A DNA stretch of 64,000 nucleotides. Origin: Phytophthora colocasiae. Lineage: Eukaryota > Oomycota > Peronosporomycetes > Peronosporales > Peronosporaceae. Below, one piece after another: positions 40,222 to 50,576 of the stretch. Every line of letters starts with the position of its first letter. Positions within the stretch are counted from its first letter, which is position 1. The stretch spans positions 496,001 to 560,000 of the forward strand of contig JAGKQI010000045.1 of the NCBI GenBank assembly GCA_018806915.1. The letters run 5' to 3'. The position numbers and the translations under genes are program-made. Under the pieces are notes generated by a model. It did not search any database. It had not been told where the DNA came from and saw nothing but the letters and a program-made list of their open reading frames with translations.

Positions 40222-41419
40222 ATGCGTCAGGCGGACGGGTGTTCGTCTGCATTTCTGGCTGGAAGTAGCTGGAGTAGCTTGAACCCCAGCGAAGTCCTCG
40301 GCCTTGAGCTGCAAGAGCTGGTTCTGAAGAGCCGCAAACCGCTCCGACCTTTGCATTGCGACCGTGTCTTTGATCTCGCAGCCTCTTTGTGGATGAGGAT
40401 CGCGCGTTCACGAGCGCAAGGTCCAAGAACCCCAAGGCTTGTAGTACTTAGTGAAGCGCGTGGACATTTGCAACGAATAACTCTGGAGGCGGGGAACGCT
40501 GGCCGGACGCGTTTTGCGCTTGGGCTGGAGTGCCTTGTTGAACCCAAGCGATTCGTCTGAACAGTACCCACCACGTACCCGTTCTTCTTCAGAAGCTCCA
40601 CAGCGAGGAGGACGGAGGAATAGAACCTGTCTATCACGACCGCATGCCACTCATGGCCCGATTCAGGAGTAAAAAGCCGTCAGATTCCGAAGTACGGCAG
40701 CTGCACCAGTCTTGAAGTCAATTGGGTTGTCCCCTCCTTCACGCTTTCCCACATAAACTTCGAATCTAGTACAATTTCGACATAGAGATCTGGTAGTATG
40801 TGTTACAACGCGTAAGTTATGACATAGCAAAATTTTCAAAAAAATACCTGTGGCAGTACGCAGTCTTTGCGTCACACAGAATAAAAAGTTTGGAGCCGTA
40901 TCGGTGAGGCTTGTCCGACATGAACATTCGCGTGGGGTTGTGCCTAGATGTTGCAGGTAGGACTCCTTCATCGAAGGAGAAGATGGCTGGATGAGACCAG
41001 CCTGACACTAATCGTTCTCGGATCTTGTCCGCTACAGGACGAAGCTTCCACATCTTATCGCGGCCGTGGTCTACGGAATTGTCAACAAAGTGAAGATCAC
41101 GTAGGATATTGTCGCAGCGGTCACGACTCATGTACCGTCCACCTTTGACCAATGCACAGCGAAGCGCTATTTCTGGGGGCACAGCATTCGTTCCACCAGT
41201 AGTCCAACCACATGAAGAATCTCGTGTGCACCGTAGGCTTGTGTTACCCTCCGATCTCACGCTGGCGTCCGGACTGCCGCGCAGCCATTTTTCTGCTCGT
41301 TTATCCAGTTGCTGCAAGTAGTAGCGGTTGGTCTCGGTGGTGATTAAGACCCAGAGGAATTTCGGCACGAAGTAGAATAGTGTTAGTAGTGGCGACCGCG
41401 ACGCAAGTAGTTCACCCAC
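40222..41419 (-). pseudogene. piggyBac-like transposase relic, catalytic part
   Basis: From 41419 leftward: TNRYYLQQLDKRAEKWL, ALVKGGRYMSRDRCDNILRDLHFVD, IFSFDEGVLPATSRHNPTRM (first Asp), KPHRYGSKLFILCDAKTAYC. An 82-nt GT-AG gap (40766-40847) then joins CHR to FEVYVGKREG. VVIDRFYSSVLLAVELLKK (second Asp) follows, then fragments such as GTVQTNRLG and KRKTRPASVPR in shifting frames down to about 40222. The FDE...DRFYSS pattern is characteristic of piggyBac-type (DDE_Tnp_1_7) transposases. No inverted termini or TTAA pair was found. Confidence 0.8.
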
Positions 41420-41572
41420 AGGTATAGATTGGTCTTTTTATAGGGAAAAAATAAATGAAAAAAAAAGTTTATAATTTATGTTTTATGGCGATTCCTTTTT
41501 TTTTAACCATTAGAGCAATTCAATAACCAACGTCCAGTTTCAATATGTGGTAGTGCATTAAGAACGAAGACC

Positions 41573-41830
41573 TTATGGTGCTAAGCTAAAGGAACTAGCT
41601 CCTAAAACACTTCGGACCAGCTGAAGGTGAAGCCATATCCACACAAAAAAATGTGGATATGGCTTCGCCTTCAGCTGGTCCAAAATGGTTGGTGTGATAT
41701 CGCGCGTTGCACTGTAGTCATCCAGTGATTCCGCGAGACGCCCAATAGAACGCGTTATCTTCGGACAAGAAGCCAAATGGGAGGTCATATTCTTCGCACT
41801 TGCCGATATCGTTTCCCCACAATATGTACA
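41573..41830 (-). pseudogene. BED-type zinc-finger fragment, possibly of a hAT transposase
   Basis: Leftward from about 41830 the frame reads ACTYCGETISASAKNMTSHLASCPKI, a C-x2-C ... H-x4-C arrangement like BED fingers of hAT transposases. Continuation to 41573 lacks the hAT core. It lies between the N-terminal and catalytic parts of the piggyBac-like relic, so it may be an inserted fragment. Confidence 0.5.
41614..41681. repeat. Hairpin, 30-bp arms
   Basis: Arms 41614-41643 (GGACCAGCTGAAGGTGAAGC...) and 41652-41681 are complementary at 29 of 30 positions around an A-rich 8-base loop. Confidence 0.88.
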
Positions 41831-42092
41831 CGCCGCTCGTGCTGTTTTGAACAGCGTTCCATGTCAGACAATACACAGTACCTCTCGCACTACAGTAAGC
41901 CCATTTCTACAGCGACGTAAGACTAGGATGTTCGAGCTCGCCGGTGAGTCAATAAAAATCGCATCATATTTTTAAAATTGACTATTCCGTTTTTATTTAT
42001 TTTTTAAAACAAATTTGCATAAAAAACATTCCATACCCACAGGTCTCGCCTCTTCATCGCCCAATCCAGGGTACGAAGGAGTTTCCGATGGT

Positions 42093-42948
42093 TCACTCCA
42101 CTCCATCACCCGCAGAGTGTTCTCGCGCTCCTGAAGAGCTGCTGTCCAAAGCAGTATTAGCAACATGCTGCGACGCAAGGAAAGCTTGATCGATTTCATC
42201 AGCGTCACTGTCAGAGAGATCATCACCCTTCTCCTCATGTTCACCAACACGAGAGTCCCAGTTGTCGTCAGCGACAGCAGCACCATCGCTCTCGTCACCG
42301 GGGCTGAAGTCCTCACTCACTACTGCTCCCCCCGGCCTGCAAAACGTTTACGCCAGCGTTCAGTCTCGCCGGGATCCTAATTCACCGAGAAGGAGCAGCG
42401 GATGGAGTGATAGCACGTTCCTCCTCCTCCTCGCTCTCCAACCCTGATGCCTCAGACAGTAAAAATGCAAACTGGCTGCCGCATCTCGTTGCTCCTCGTC
42501 CGAGGGAGATTTCTTTGCGAGAGATCAGGCTGTGATGCATCAGAGTCTCGACCAAACAACTCGTTGACAGGGTTTTGCGACAGCTGAACACTAGTGTCGA
42601 TCTGCGACGGCCGAATGGTGATGTCGTCTGTACTACCACCTTCTAACTCCTCTCTTATTCAACTACATCCGAAGAGGCCTCTTCGGTGTACTCTTATCCG
42701 ACCTCGGACGAACAGTTCTCGTCCTCCACCAGCAAGCCGGACTGGAATGCGTACTCAACTGCAGCACGCTCACCAATCAGTACATTCCCATCCTTTGGAC
42801 AGATAGATATATGCCCACTCAGTCTGGATACCGACGGCCGTTTCGACGTCCACTCTGCAGCTCTGAGCTGTCGCCATAGGTGCCCGAAGCCGAAGTCGTG
42901 GATGGGGGCGGTGGGGTCGGTTGGTTTCTCTCGGCGACTGGACGTCAT
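42093..42948 (-). pseudogene. N-terminal remnants of a piggyBac-like protein
   Basis: Leftward from 42948: DFGFGHLWRQLRAAEWTSKRPS and GNVLIGERAAVEYAFQSGLL, then a Glu-rich SGLESEEEEERA segment (about 42420), then acidic VSEDFSPGDESDGAAVADDN and DLSDSDADEIDQAFL (42320-42093). The order and strand fit the upstream part of the piggyBac-like relic, whose proteins have an acidic region before the catalytic domain. Joining it to the catalytic part is inference. Confidence 0.5.
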
Positions 42949-42949
42949 G

Positions 42950-43369
42950 TACGTTGAGCTGCTAAATCAGGAATGAGTGGTCTGGACCACAATCTGTATC
43001 CACCACTCATCCCCTGACTTGGTCATGTGAACTTGTCACAGAGACCTCTAGCAACTTATGTGTTGCGGTACACTTGATTAAAGCATTGTAATTTCGTTTC
43101 TGAGCCATTTTCTAATATAAATCGAGATCTATTGTATAATACGACATACAAAAATAGCTACGTCATATGACGTCCAGAAGGAAGGTGCTAATAACTTTAT
43201 TATGTCGGTAAAGTGTAAAACAGGGTATAAAAAAGGGTTAGACCCCGTGAAAAAAAAAAACCGGTTGAGATGAGGCCAGCTGGCAACGATGCCCGGCTGA
43301 ATGGTTGGCAGAGCGATGAACCGGTTGTTACCGGTTGCGACGATATGGCCGTCTTGAAGTTGCTGCGCT
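42950..43369 (-). other. Flank of the nested gypsy insertion, part of the host relic
   Basis: A minus-strand frame at 43129-43410 crosses the LTR boundary at 43370, so it is not a gene. The segment 43300-43369 continues the gag-like relic found at 47604-48113. The remainder is AT-rich with an A11 run, perhaps a 3' untranslated region. Confidence 0.45.
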
Positions 43370-43633
43370 TGACACGCCCATAGCTTGGAGAGATGTGAAT
43401 CTGGCACCATTGTCCTTTCTTGAGAGGGGCTACGGCGTAGAAGGTAAATGATGAATGACTTTATAGGTCAGAATGCTCGTGCGCTAGCCTACTTCATGCT
43501 AGTTCCTACTCTGACCACCTGTGACATTTACATGTATCCAGGAGTCTTCCAAAGAAGTAGATACTCCCGCAATTCCACTACCTACAAGGAGCGTTGCTCC
43601 CACCTGCCAAGGGTGATGTTCCCACCCGTGTCA
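43370..43633 (-). repeat. 3' LTR, 264 bp
   Basis: TG...CA bounded. Identical to the other LTR over 43442-43633 but differing at about 15 of the first 72 plus-strand positions. Confidence 0.9.
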
Positions 43634-43655
43634 TGCTCTCCCCATGTTGTGCTAG

Positions 43656-44250
43656 CTAGCACGGGAAGATGCGGCGCAAGCTGACTTGTTGCAGCGACGC
43701 CCCCTCGTTTAAGGTCACAGTACCGTTGTTGTTCACGGTCTTGATCGGGAACGGGCCGTCAGCAACACGCTTGAGCTTGGCCCGAAAATGTTTAGGAATC
43801 CGCAGCATTTCTTGATCGCCGGGCTTGTAGAAGTGCTCGAGACACTTATCGTCCTCGTGATCGTTGTCGGCGAGAATTGCATTGAACCTTGGCTTGGATA
43901 TGTAGCTCCAGTTAGCGTCGTACAATTGGTGTGAGATCATGTCTTGTCAGAATACGAGCTGGCCAGTCGAAGCATTGAGAATACTGTGGTAGCTTGCTCG
44001 TACAGCAAACGCTGCATAATAAATCTCCTTCCCCGAGTATGCTCCTTCGTGACAGCGTAGGATGTTTCCAATCTCGTGGTGTACTCCTTCGCAGACCGCG
44101 CTTGAGTGTGGGTCTTTGCAGTAATTGGCTTGGCTGTACTTCCGTAGCTTCGAAGCAGCTCTTGAAACTCTTCGCCGGTAAACTCTGGCCCCTGATCATG
44201 TACATCCTTGGGAAGGTCTCGGGTATCGACAGAGCCATTCACGGTCGAAG
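43656..44250 (-). pseudogene. gypsy integrase core and C-terminal domain fragments
   Basis: Leftward: LPKDVHDQGPEFTGEEFQELL (second Asp of the integrase core, with the usual Q-G-x-E-F context), then frame-shifted remnants, then YKPGDQEMLRIPKHFRAKLKRVADGPFPI and a VTLNEGASLQQV end, typical of the integrase C-terminus just before the 3' LTR. The first core aspartate lies in the inverted block. Confidence 0.8.
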
Positions 44251-44253
44251 CTT

Positions 44254-45078
44254 TCAGCCGGACTAGTGCTGCAGGAGACGAAGATCCTTGCGTGTTATTC
44301 AAGAACGCTGAACAATAACCAGGTCAGCTATACTATGATGGAACTGAAACTACTCTCGATAGTCGAGCTCCTACACGTACGTGAGTATCGGACGATGCTA
44401 CTCGGCTTTCCGGTGGTGGTGCATATTGATCACAAGAATCCTACCGAGACGAGTCTTCGAGTCAAACGCTGGAAGCTGCTTCTGTCTGAATATCGTCTTT
44501 CTCTCCAGCGTGAAAAACGTAGGCGCTAATGCCTTCTCACGCATGCGCTTCGCGATGGATGAGTGCAACTCATTGTACCAGGAGATCTGCGCAGTGATAA
44601 GCCATTTAGTGCGTAATGCATGGACCTGTAATCCGACAGCACCAAGACGCTGATGAGATGATCGCGAAAATCAAAGCTGCGTGCCTTGCCGGCAACAACA
44701 ATCCGAATTACCAGCTCATACCGCTGTAAGGGTGCACATGGTGGCGTACCAGAAGCGAGTGATTACCCCAGAGAGCCGATGTGACGACCTCATCTCGTGG
44801 TACCATCAGAACCTCGGACATCCTGTGAGTGAAAGGCAGTTCACGACAATGAGGCACACGATCTACTGGCCTAGTATGGAGACCACCATATCCCAGTTCG
44901 TACGGAAGTGCATCGTCTGCAAGTGTACCAAGTCGCACCGCGGAACACAAGATTACGGACTACTGCCACCGAGAAAATGAAAACCGTGAACTCATTTGAC
45001 GTCGTTCCCGTCGGCCTTTTTGGAACATAAGAAGGAAACGACTACGAGTCGACCAGGCGACCCGTTGGCTGGAAGTTT
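44254..45078 (+). pseudogene. Inverted block: RNase H, integrase zinc finger and start of integrase core
   Basis: On the plus strand: ILACYSRTLNNNQVSYTMMELKLL and FPVVVHIDHKNP (RNase H, from 44266), then LISWYHQNLGHPVSERQF...CIVCKCTKSHRGTQ (integrase His-His-Cys-Cys finger, 44770-44950), then VNSFDVVPVGLFGT and RRPVGWKF, a degraded core start, to about 45075. Reversing just this block would restore the standard pol order on the minus strand. Confidence 0.82.
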
Positions 45079-46155
45079 TTAAGCGATTCTTTGTCGGGTT
45101 GGACGCCGCTTGTCAAAGTCTGGGAAAGACAACAGCACATCTTCTGCAAAGGCTCGCCGTATAGCTCTAAAAGCCTCGGTTTCGCTGGGTAACCACGTGA
45201 ACGGCACCTTGCTGCTCGTGAACCAGTGCAGCGGCTTGCACAGCGTAGTTTTGTCCGGTACCATTTCCCTATAGTAGTTGATCATGCCCAGGAAGCGTCG
45301 CAACTCCTTGGCGGTTGCGCGGCACCGCAATCTGCTGAATCTTAGCCGGTGCTTAACACCCTCCACTGAGAGCGTGTAGCCCAAATAGTCCACTTCTGCT
45401 CGAAAAATGTGGCACTTCTTTCCATTTAGACCGACATTGTCGAATACAATGCGCAAGTGCTCCAGGTGCTCTTCTTTGTCCTTCGAGAAAACCAAGATGT
45501 CATCCAAGTAGACGACGACGAACTCTAAGTCACAACGGATCCTATCTATACACGCATGGTACTCCTCCGAGGTCGTCGATATGCCCTTGTACTGGAACTG
45601 GCCAAACGGCAGATAGAATGCAGTTAAGGGGCGACTCTGTCTCACAAGTTTCCTCGCGTAATACCCGAGGTTTGCATCGGTCGTTGAGATGCACTTTGCG
45701 TTAGCAAGCTGCATCAAAATCTCGCGGATACGCGGCACGTAATATGAAATCCTGCATCAAGTAGTCGTCAAAACGCATGCGTCCCAAGTGCGCATCGTAT
45801 AGCTTCTGGTACTTTACCAGCTGTTCTGAGCAAGATCAAGATTGTGGAGTTCCGGCAGCAGTTGCTCGGGCTGGACAGCACCGTCAGCGATCTCTTTCGT
45901 TTCATCCGTGTACAAGGCCTCTTGTTGTTCATCTTGCTCGCTGGTTTCATATCCCTTTGATCCACCACGACCCGTATTTAAACGATAACTGCTCTCGTTC
46001 CACTGAACCACCTTGTCTTTGAAATTGCGTATTAGACCAAGGACATTCATAATGTCACGGCCGATCACTATTGCATCATGACTGTCTTCGATAACCTCGA
46101 AACGGCGAGTGATAACTGAGTCTGGCTTCAGTGTCGGGTGGATGAACTGCACCAT
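45079..46155 (-). pseudogene. gypsy protease and reverse transcriptase fragments
   Basis: 46155 to about 45815 holds a protease region (SVITRRFEVIEDSHDAIVIGRDIMNVLG). 45738-45079 is reverse transcriptase: LMQLANAKCISTTDANLGYYARKL, TAFYLPFGQFQYKGI, VVVYLDDILVFSKDKEEHLEHL (active site YLDD) and LRRFLGMINYYREMVPD. A stop and frame change separate the parts. Confidence 0.87.
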
Positions 46156-46159
46156 CGTT

Positions 46160-47339
46160 GTCCACTACAGGTTACTGAACCGCTCATCGTATCGAAGACA
46201 GTCAGGGATGCAGGGATAAAATTCCTTCCCAGGTACATTGGCTGCGAGCGTTGTGCCGTTGATGATGCTTTTGGATGCACCACTGTCCAGCCGCCCTTTA
46301 GCTTTACTGGAATGCGAAATGGAGCACTTGCTGGTCATCCCTTCTCCTTCACTAGACCAATAAATTTGAACACTTTACTTGCATCTGAGTCTGAGTCCGA
46401 TTCCGAGTCCTTGCGGATGCGGAAGTACCGAGTTTTGCGTTTTCCTGAAGAGGATGGCTTCGCCTCAATGCGCTTTTACCCCTCCGTTTTTTTGACAGTG
46501 TAGCAGTCGCTGGTATTGTGGAAACTCGATTTGTGGAATGAACACCACTTCTTGCTCTTTGCCTTCCACTCCGAGCGATCACTGGTTTCTTACCGTCTTT
46601 ACTCTGGCTTTTGGAGTTGTGCTTATCTCCCTGTAGATCCTTGGTTCGATCATTATGCTGTTTCCCATTCTTCTTCTCACGTGTCACTAGCTGCTGTTCA
46701 GCCTTCTTAATGCGCGAAAAATAGAGCACACGCTTGCCGAACCGGCGTGCACGATGCCTGCAGCAGCCAACTTCTCTTGCCAAAACCGCGGCATTCCTCG
46801 CTTGAGGTAACGGCACTGCTATACCTCCGGCACTTCTTCGGCGTTCAGCGGTAGCTCGTAGAACATCCTAACGTTCTCCTTTAAACTCTGGGAGAACTTG
46901 ACGACAGTCTTGTCGAGCTGTTTCTTCATGGCCTGGAGCTCATTGTCCAAGTCTCTCTGAAGTTAGCCGTGGTGACAGCAGACCGACATCCGAGAAGGAC
47001 TCCTCAAGGCTCCTTCCCGTATTGACAGTGTCAATGACAGCTTGCTCTACATCAGACTCTAACTCTCCGTCGAACAGTGCGACCAAGTTGTGAGCCTTCG
47101 GCTCGTCCGTCCACTGCTTTTTGCGAGCCAGATTGTGGAATTAACTGCTCCATTTAAGCCACTGACGAGCACTTCCTCCTTGAAACTTCGGGATCTTGAT
47201 GGATGGTTGCCGTCTCCGTATGAACTTCAGCAGTAGCGGGCGTGATCACCAAAGTGTATGTTATAAACTCAGCCTTGTTCGATCGGATGGTTGATTCCTA
47301 TATATCCGATTTCCAAAATTCAAGTTTGGTATATCAAAA
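46160..47339 (-). pseudogene. gypsy gag remnants
   Basis: A zinc-knuckle-like WCSFHKSSFHNTSDCYT is read near 46560-46500, followed by an acidic Ser/Asp stretch (RKDSESDSDSDASKVF near 46400). Basic fragments precede it at 46816-46560. The segment 46820-47339 has only short broken frames and the 5' untranslated region next to the LTR. Confidence 0.65.
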
Positions 47340-47603
47340 TGACACGTCCGTGGCTTGCAGAGAGGCGAATCTGGCACCGTACGCCTTTCTTAACGGGGGC
47401 TGCGGTGTAGAAGGTAAATGATGAATGACTTTATAGGTCAGAATGCTCGTGCGCTAGCCTACTTCATGCTAGTTCCTACTCTGACCACCTGTGACATTTA
47501 CATGTATCCAGGAGTCTTCCAAAGAAGTAGATACTCCCGCAATTCCACTACCTACAAGGAGCGTTGCTCCCACCTGCCAAGGGTGATGTTCCCACCCGTG
47601 TCA
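47340..47603 (-). repeat. 5' LTR, 264 bp
   Basis: TG...CA bounded; partner of 43370-43633. Confidence 0.9.
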
Positions 47604-48113
47604 CGCTGCAGTTCGAGAATGGCGTGTGCCTGCACTTCGACCAGGGTGGTTCAGGCGAAGTGTTTTGCGTCGTTCTCGTATTTGCTGATCTTGGAGAAGA
47701 TCTGCAGCCGTAACTTCCTCCCTTGCCGCTTGTCGCCCGTCTTCAAGCACATCGATGAACTTCTGGTACATAGCCGCTAGTGAGTTACCTGTTCGATCGG
47801 TGAACACGAGTTTGAACTGCTCATCAAACGGACGAGAGTTCCCGTTTCCGATGGCATGCCATCGTGCGCGCACTCTCCGTCTCTCTAGGTAGTTCCATAG
47901 AGCTTGCTCCATTCTCCTTAGCATGTAACCGGGGATCCTGATGATAGCCATCTCGAACACCAGAACCATATCATGTTGACTAGGGAAGTTCCGATCACGA
48001 ACATCGTTTTCGAACTCAGCGAACCGGTCGCGAGCTCTCACTGTGGTGAAGCCGTATTTCCTCAAATAAATCCCTTCGTAGGAAGCCGGAGCTTGGGGTT
48101 TTGCTATGGGCAT
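47604..48113 (-). pseudogene. gag-like relic interrupted by the gypsy insertion
   Basis: ATG at 48113 (MPIAKPQAPASYEGIYLRKYGF) opens a frame with RARDRFAEFENDVRDRNFP, LVFEMAIIRIPGYMLRRMEQALWNYLE and LAAMYQKFIDVLEDGRQAAREE. It has the helical, basic look of a retrotransposon or other element-encoded structural protein, but I do not recognise a family. Coding is cut at the CGCT target site; the continuation (QRSNFKTAISSQ-like in one frame) lies across the element, at 43365 and leftward. Confidence 0.5.
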
Positions 48114-48119
48114 CTGACT

Positions 48120-48447
48120 CCCAGTAGCAGTCCAGCGGATGTAGAGGAGCTCTTGGCCTTATTAAGTGCATAGTTATAAGCATTCACGAACCTCCTCAGT
48201 CATTTCGCGAGCATCCATGTGTACACGAGCCTCAATATTTGTTGTGTCCGTTACAGCGCAAGTTTGGTTGTGAGGACATCTTTAGGCTAAGACTCTTAGC
48301 CCATGAACATTATCTTGGCTGCCGCGAGCCAGTTGCGAAGAGAAGTTCAACCGCTCGTCATCGTGGCGTCGTGACAAGACATTCATTCTCGCTCCTGAGA
48401 CATTCTGGGGTAGGGTAGGATAAGGATATCTGTATTCCGACTGTATA
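48120..48447. other. Gene-free flank
   Basis: No gene. The motif CATTCTCGCT-S-CTGAGACA at about 48381 recurs at about 49212, on the far side of the pogo derivative. Confidence 0.4.
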
Positions 48448-49140
48448 CTCGTAGTCAAAGGCGATATTCAGCCAAAAAATCTGTATTATACCCATGTGGC
48501 GATTGCTATTTAGCTTTCAAAAAGATAAAATGCGTGCGTACCACATTCCGCCTTTGAACTGCTGCTAAGCTATGGGTCGTCCGCACACTACTGCTAAAGG
48601 AAGACAACGGAAGCAATAAAAGCGAGTTTCGTACAGTGAGAAGAAGGACTGGCTCGACTATCTTGACAAGTGGCACACAGTGAAGAAGTGCATCACACAC
48701 TTTTGCAGCACTACCACGGAATGAGCATCAAGCTAAGAAAAACGCGTGCCAAGTAAGAACGCTGAAGACAAGATACTACTGTGGATTAAAGGATTACGGC
48801 AGGAGGGAGTGGCGGTTTCGCGTTTTATGCTGAAAACAGCAGCCAAGCAAGTTGCTGCTAGGTTCAATACTCCTACGAATCACGGGTAGGCTTGCTGATG
48901 AATACTCGCGTGGTTACCGCCGATGAGGCGATAAAAGTGGATACAGAAAACGTCATTCAGCTTCTAGAGAGGTGCAATCAAACTGAGGAAGAAGTTGAGT
49001 CCGATGACGACATCGAAAGTACAGCAAGCTACAGTGATAGTGAAGATTAATTAAAAGTAGCTAATATACTGATATTTCTTTGTACTTTAATAGCATATGG
49101 CGACAAATCCTGTTGTTGGGATGTCGCCTTTGACTACGAG
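48448..49140 (+). mobile_element. Third pogo/Tigger-like derivative, short and decayed
   Basis: The sequence GTATACTCGTAGTCAAAGGCG at 48443 is reverse-complemented at 49121-49145 (24 of 25 positions). Taking TA as the duplicated target, the element is 48448-49140. Inside are decayed transposase pieces: KKDWLDYLDKWHTVKKCI near 48650, KILLWIKGLRQEGVAVSRFML near 48775-48830 (the same motif as in the two other pogo-like elements) and an acidic C-terminus ending TASYSDSED near 49047. Its terminal sequence differs from the other two. Confidence 0.78.
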
Positions 49141-49777
49141 TATACGGTACATCTCCCAAAAATGATAACAGTGCAACCGAATATCTCGAATTTTTCTGGA
49201 TTTGTGATCATCATTCTCGCTGCTGAGACAAACAGGGTACGGGTTGGCAAGATGTCCACCAATCACAGACCAAAAGCTATTCTCAGACTCCGGTTCTAAA
49301 TTTTCTCAGACTCAGCCTCGAATAGTATCAGATAATCTTATATTCTCAGACAAAATTATCAGACTCAGTACTCAGGCTTGAAGAGAGTACTCGCCATCCT
49401 TCGATGCTGCAGCGAGCTCAACCTCGTCTCGGTAGATACGGAAGACTTCCAAAAGAGGCCAGTTGCGCATTAGTATGTAGATACTGTCTTCTAGCTGCTC
49501 GTCCAGAAACCCAAGCCCTTCCTGAATCTCTTCCGGGCCAAATCTCCTCCAGCAACAAGAAAGCGCTCTTGCTCTTGGCGGTTGCGTGTACGTAGAGTTT
49601 CCGTCGCCCTGTCGATGGCCATCGCTCGACTGAGGTCCGCCCTCTTGATGCGCGTTCGCGCAATGTCACGAGCAAGGTTGCCGCAAGAGACTGGAAAACG
49701 TTAAAGGGCCTGTTGGAAAAAAATCGTTTGAATGAACTCCCATGTTTCTTAGGCTCTTGTCTTGTTTCCTAGAAGGT
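49141..49777. other. Unassigned stretch, possible coding debris on the minus strand
   Basis: A minus-strand frame around 49650-49500 reads IARTRIKRADLSRAMAIDR and NRQEQERFLVAGGDLARKR, which looks protein-like but has stops and no recognised family. 49141-49390 shows nothing. Confidence 0.3.
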
Positions 49778-50055
49778 TTACGTCATTTGTTGATGTAGTC
49801 GTAATCCCGCCCGACACAGCTCATTTCGAAGATCATGTTCTATCTGCAGTAACGTAGAGTCGTCGTTAGGTATGCCATCTAGGGAAAAGGCGTACCATAC
49901 GCCCAGATCGCCAAGGTCAAATGCTCTGTCCGTGTAGGAATTCACCACTTCAGCCAGCCTAGTTAGACAGCTACGTGTCGTGTTGCCGAATTTGGCTAGA
50001 TAGAGATGTTCATAGTCTGCAATGTTAGCATCCTGAAATCCCGGCTACCTAACCA
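49778..50055 (-). pseudogene. Unidentified coding remnant
   Basis: The minus strand is open for about 90 codons without a usable start, ending at TAA 49780-49778: ANIADYEHLYLAKFGNTTRS, LTRLAEVVNSYTDRAFDLGD, LGVWYAFSLDGIPNDDSTLL. The composition and the amphipathic runs suggest real former coding sequence. I do not recognise it. Upstream (50240-50060) is a Gln-rich stretch, perhaps part of the same gene. Confidence 0.45.
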
Positions 50056-50513
50056 TCCCGACATTAAGGCGCCAGTGGATACGTAATGGTACCGCCTCGA
50101 CGGAACGAGAAACCGTTGATATTCGAGTTTGGCGTCCGACATATTGCTGCTGTTGGAACATTTGATGGCTCTGCCGATACTGCAGATGATATTGTGTATC
50201 AGCAAGCATTGCTTGTGCGGCCACATGCTCAATTGCCATGCCGAGCGTATGGGGTGAATGTGACCTTGAACATCAAATCCATTTTGAAAATAGTTCCAGA
50301 GCGACTATCTCCGTCGATCCTTCGGTGTTCTCCTCATCCTGAGACTCCACGCAAACTTTATGAGGCGTAATTTGTAGTGAGACTAGTAAAACCAATCCTC
50401 AATTCTACTGGCGATAATGCTAACAAATGGTCGTGTGCGAGCGGGAGCCGCTCGAAACCACCGCCTCGGCTAGGAGCGGTTCCTGTGAATTTTATGAAGC
50501 CACTAACTGCCGT

Positions 50514-50570
50514 GGAACCAGCCCCCCCCTAGTTCGTCTCCTTTTTGAGAGAGAGGGGGGGGGGCTGGTT
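50514..50570. repeat. C8/G10 inverted repeat
   Basis: AACCAGC followed by eight C and T at about 50516-50530 pairs with A, ten G and GCTGGTT ending at 50570. The GA-rich run before the G tract resembles a polypurine tract. Confidence 0.65.
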
Positions 50571-50576
50571 TGTCAA

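Larger units (their letters stand above)
43370..47603 (-). mobile_element. Complete Ty3/gypsy retrotransposon insertion with an internally inverted segment
   Basis: LTRs of 264 bp lie at 43370-43633 and 47340-47603; read on this strand they begin TGACACGGG and end CGTGTCA. The 4-bp sequence CGCT occurs immediately outside each LTR (43366-43369, 47604-47607), an ideal target duplication. Between them, on the minus strand, are gag zinc-knuckle, protease, reverse transcriptase, integrase core and integrase C-terminus, all broken. The RNase H to integrase zinc-finger block, about 44250-45080, is on the plus strand. Total 4234 bp. Confidence 0.9.

Noticed and set aside
43448..43684. 78-residue frame, repeated as a longer version at 47418-47780, looking like a duplicated small gene
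   Set aside because: The shared part lies wholly inside the two LTRs of the gypsy element; the frames diverge as soon as they leave the LTR.
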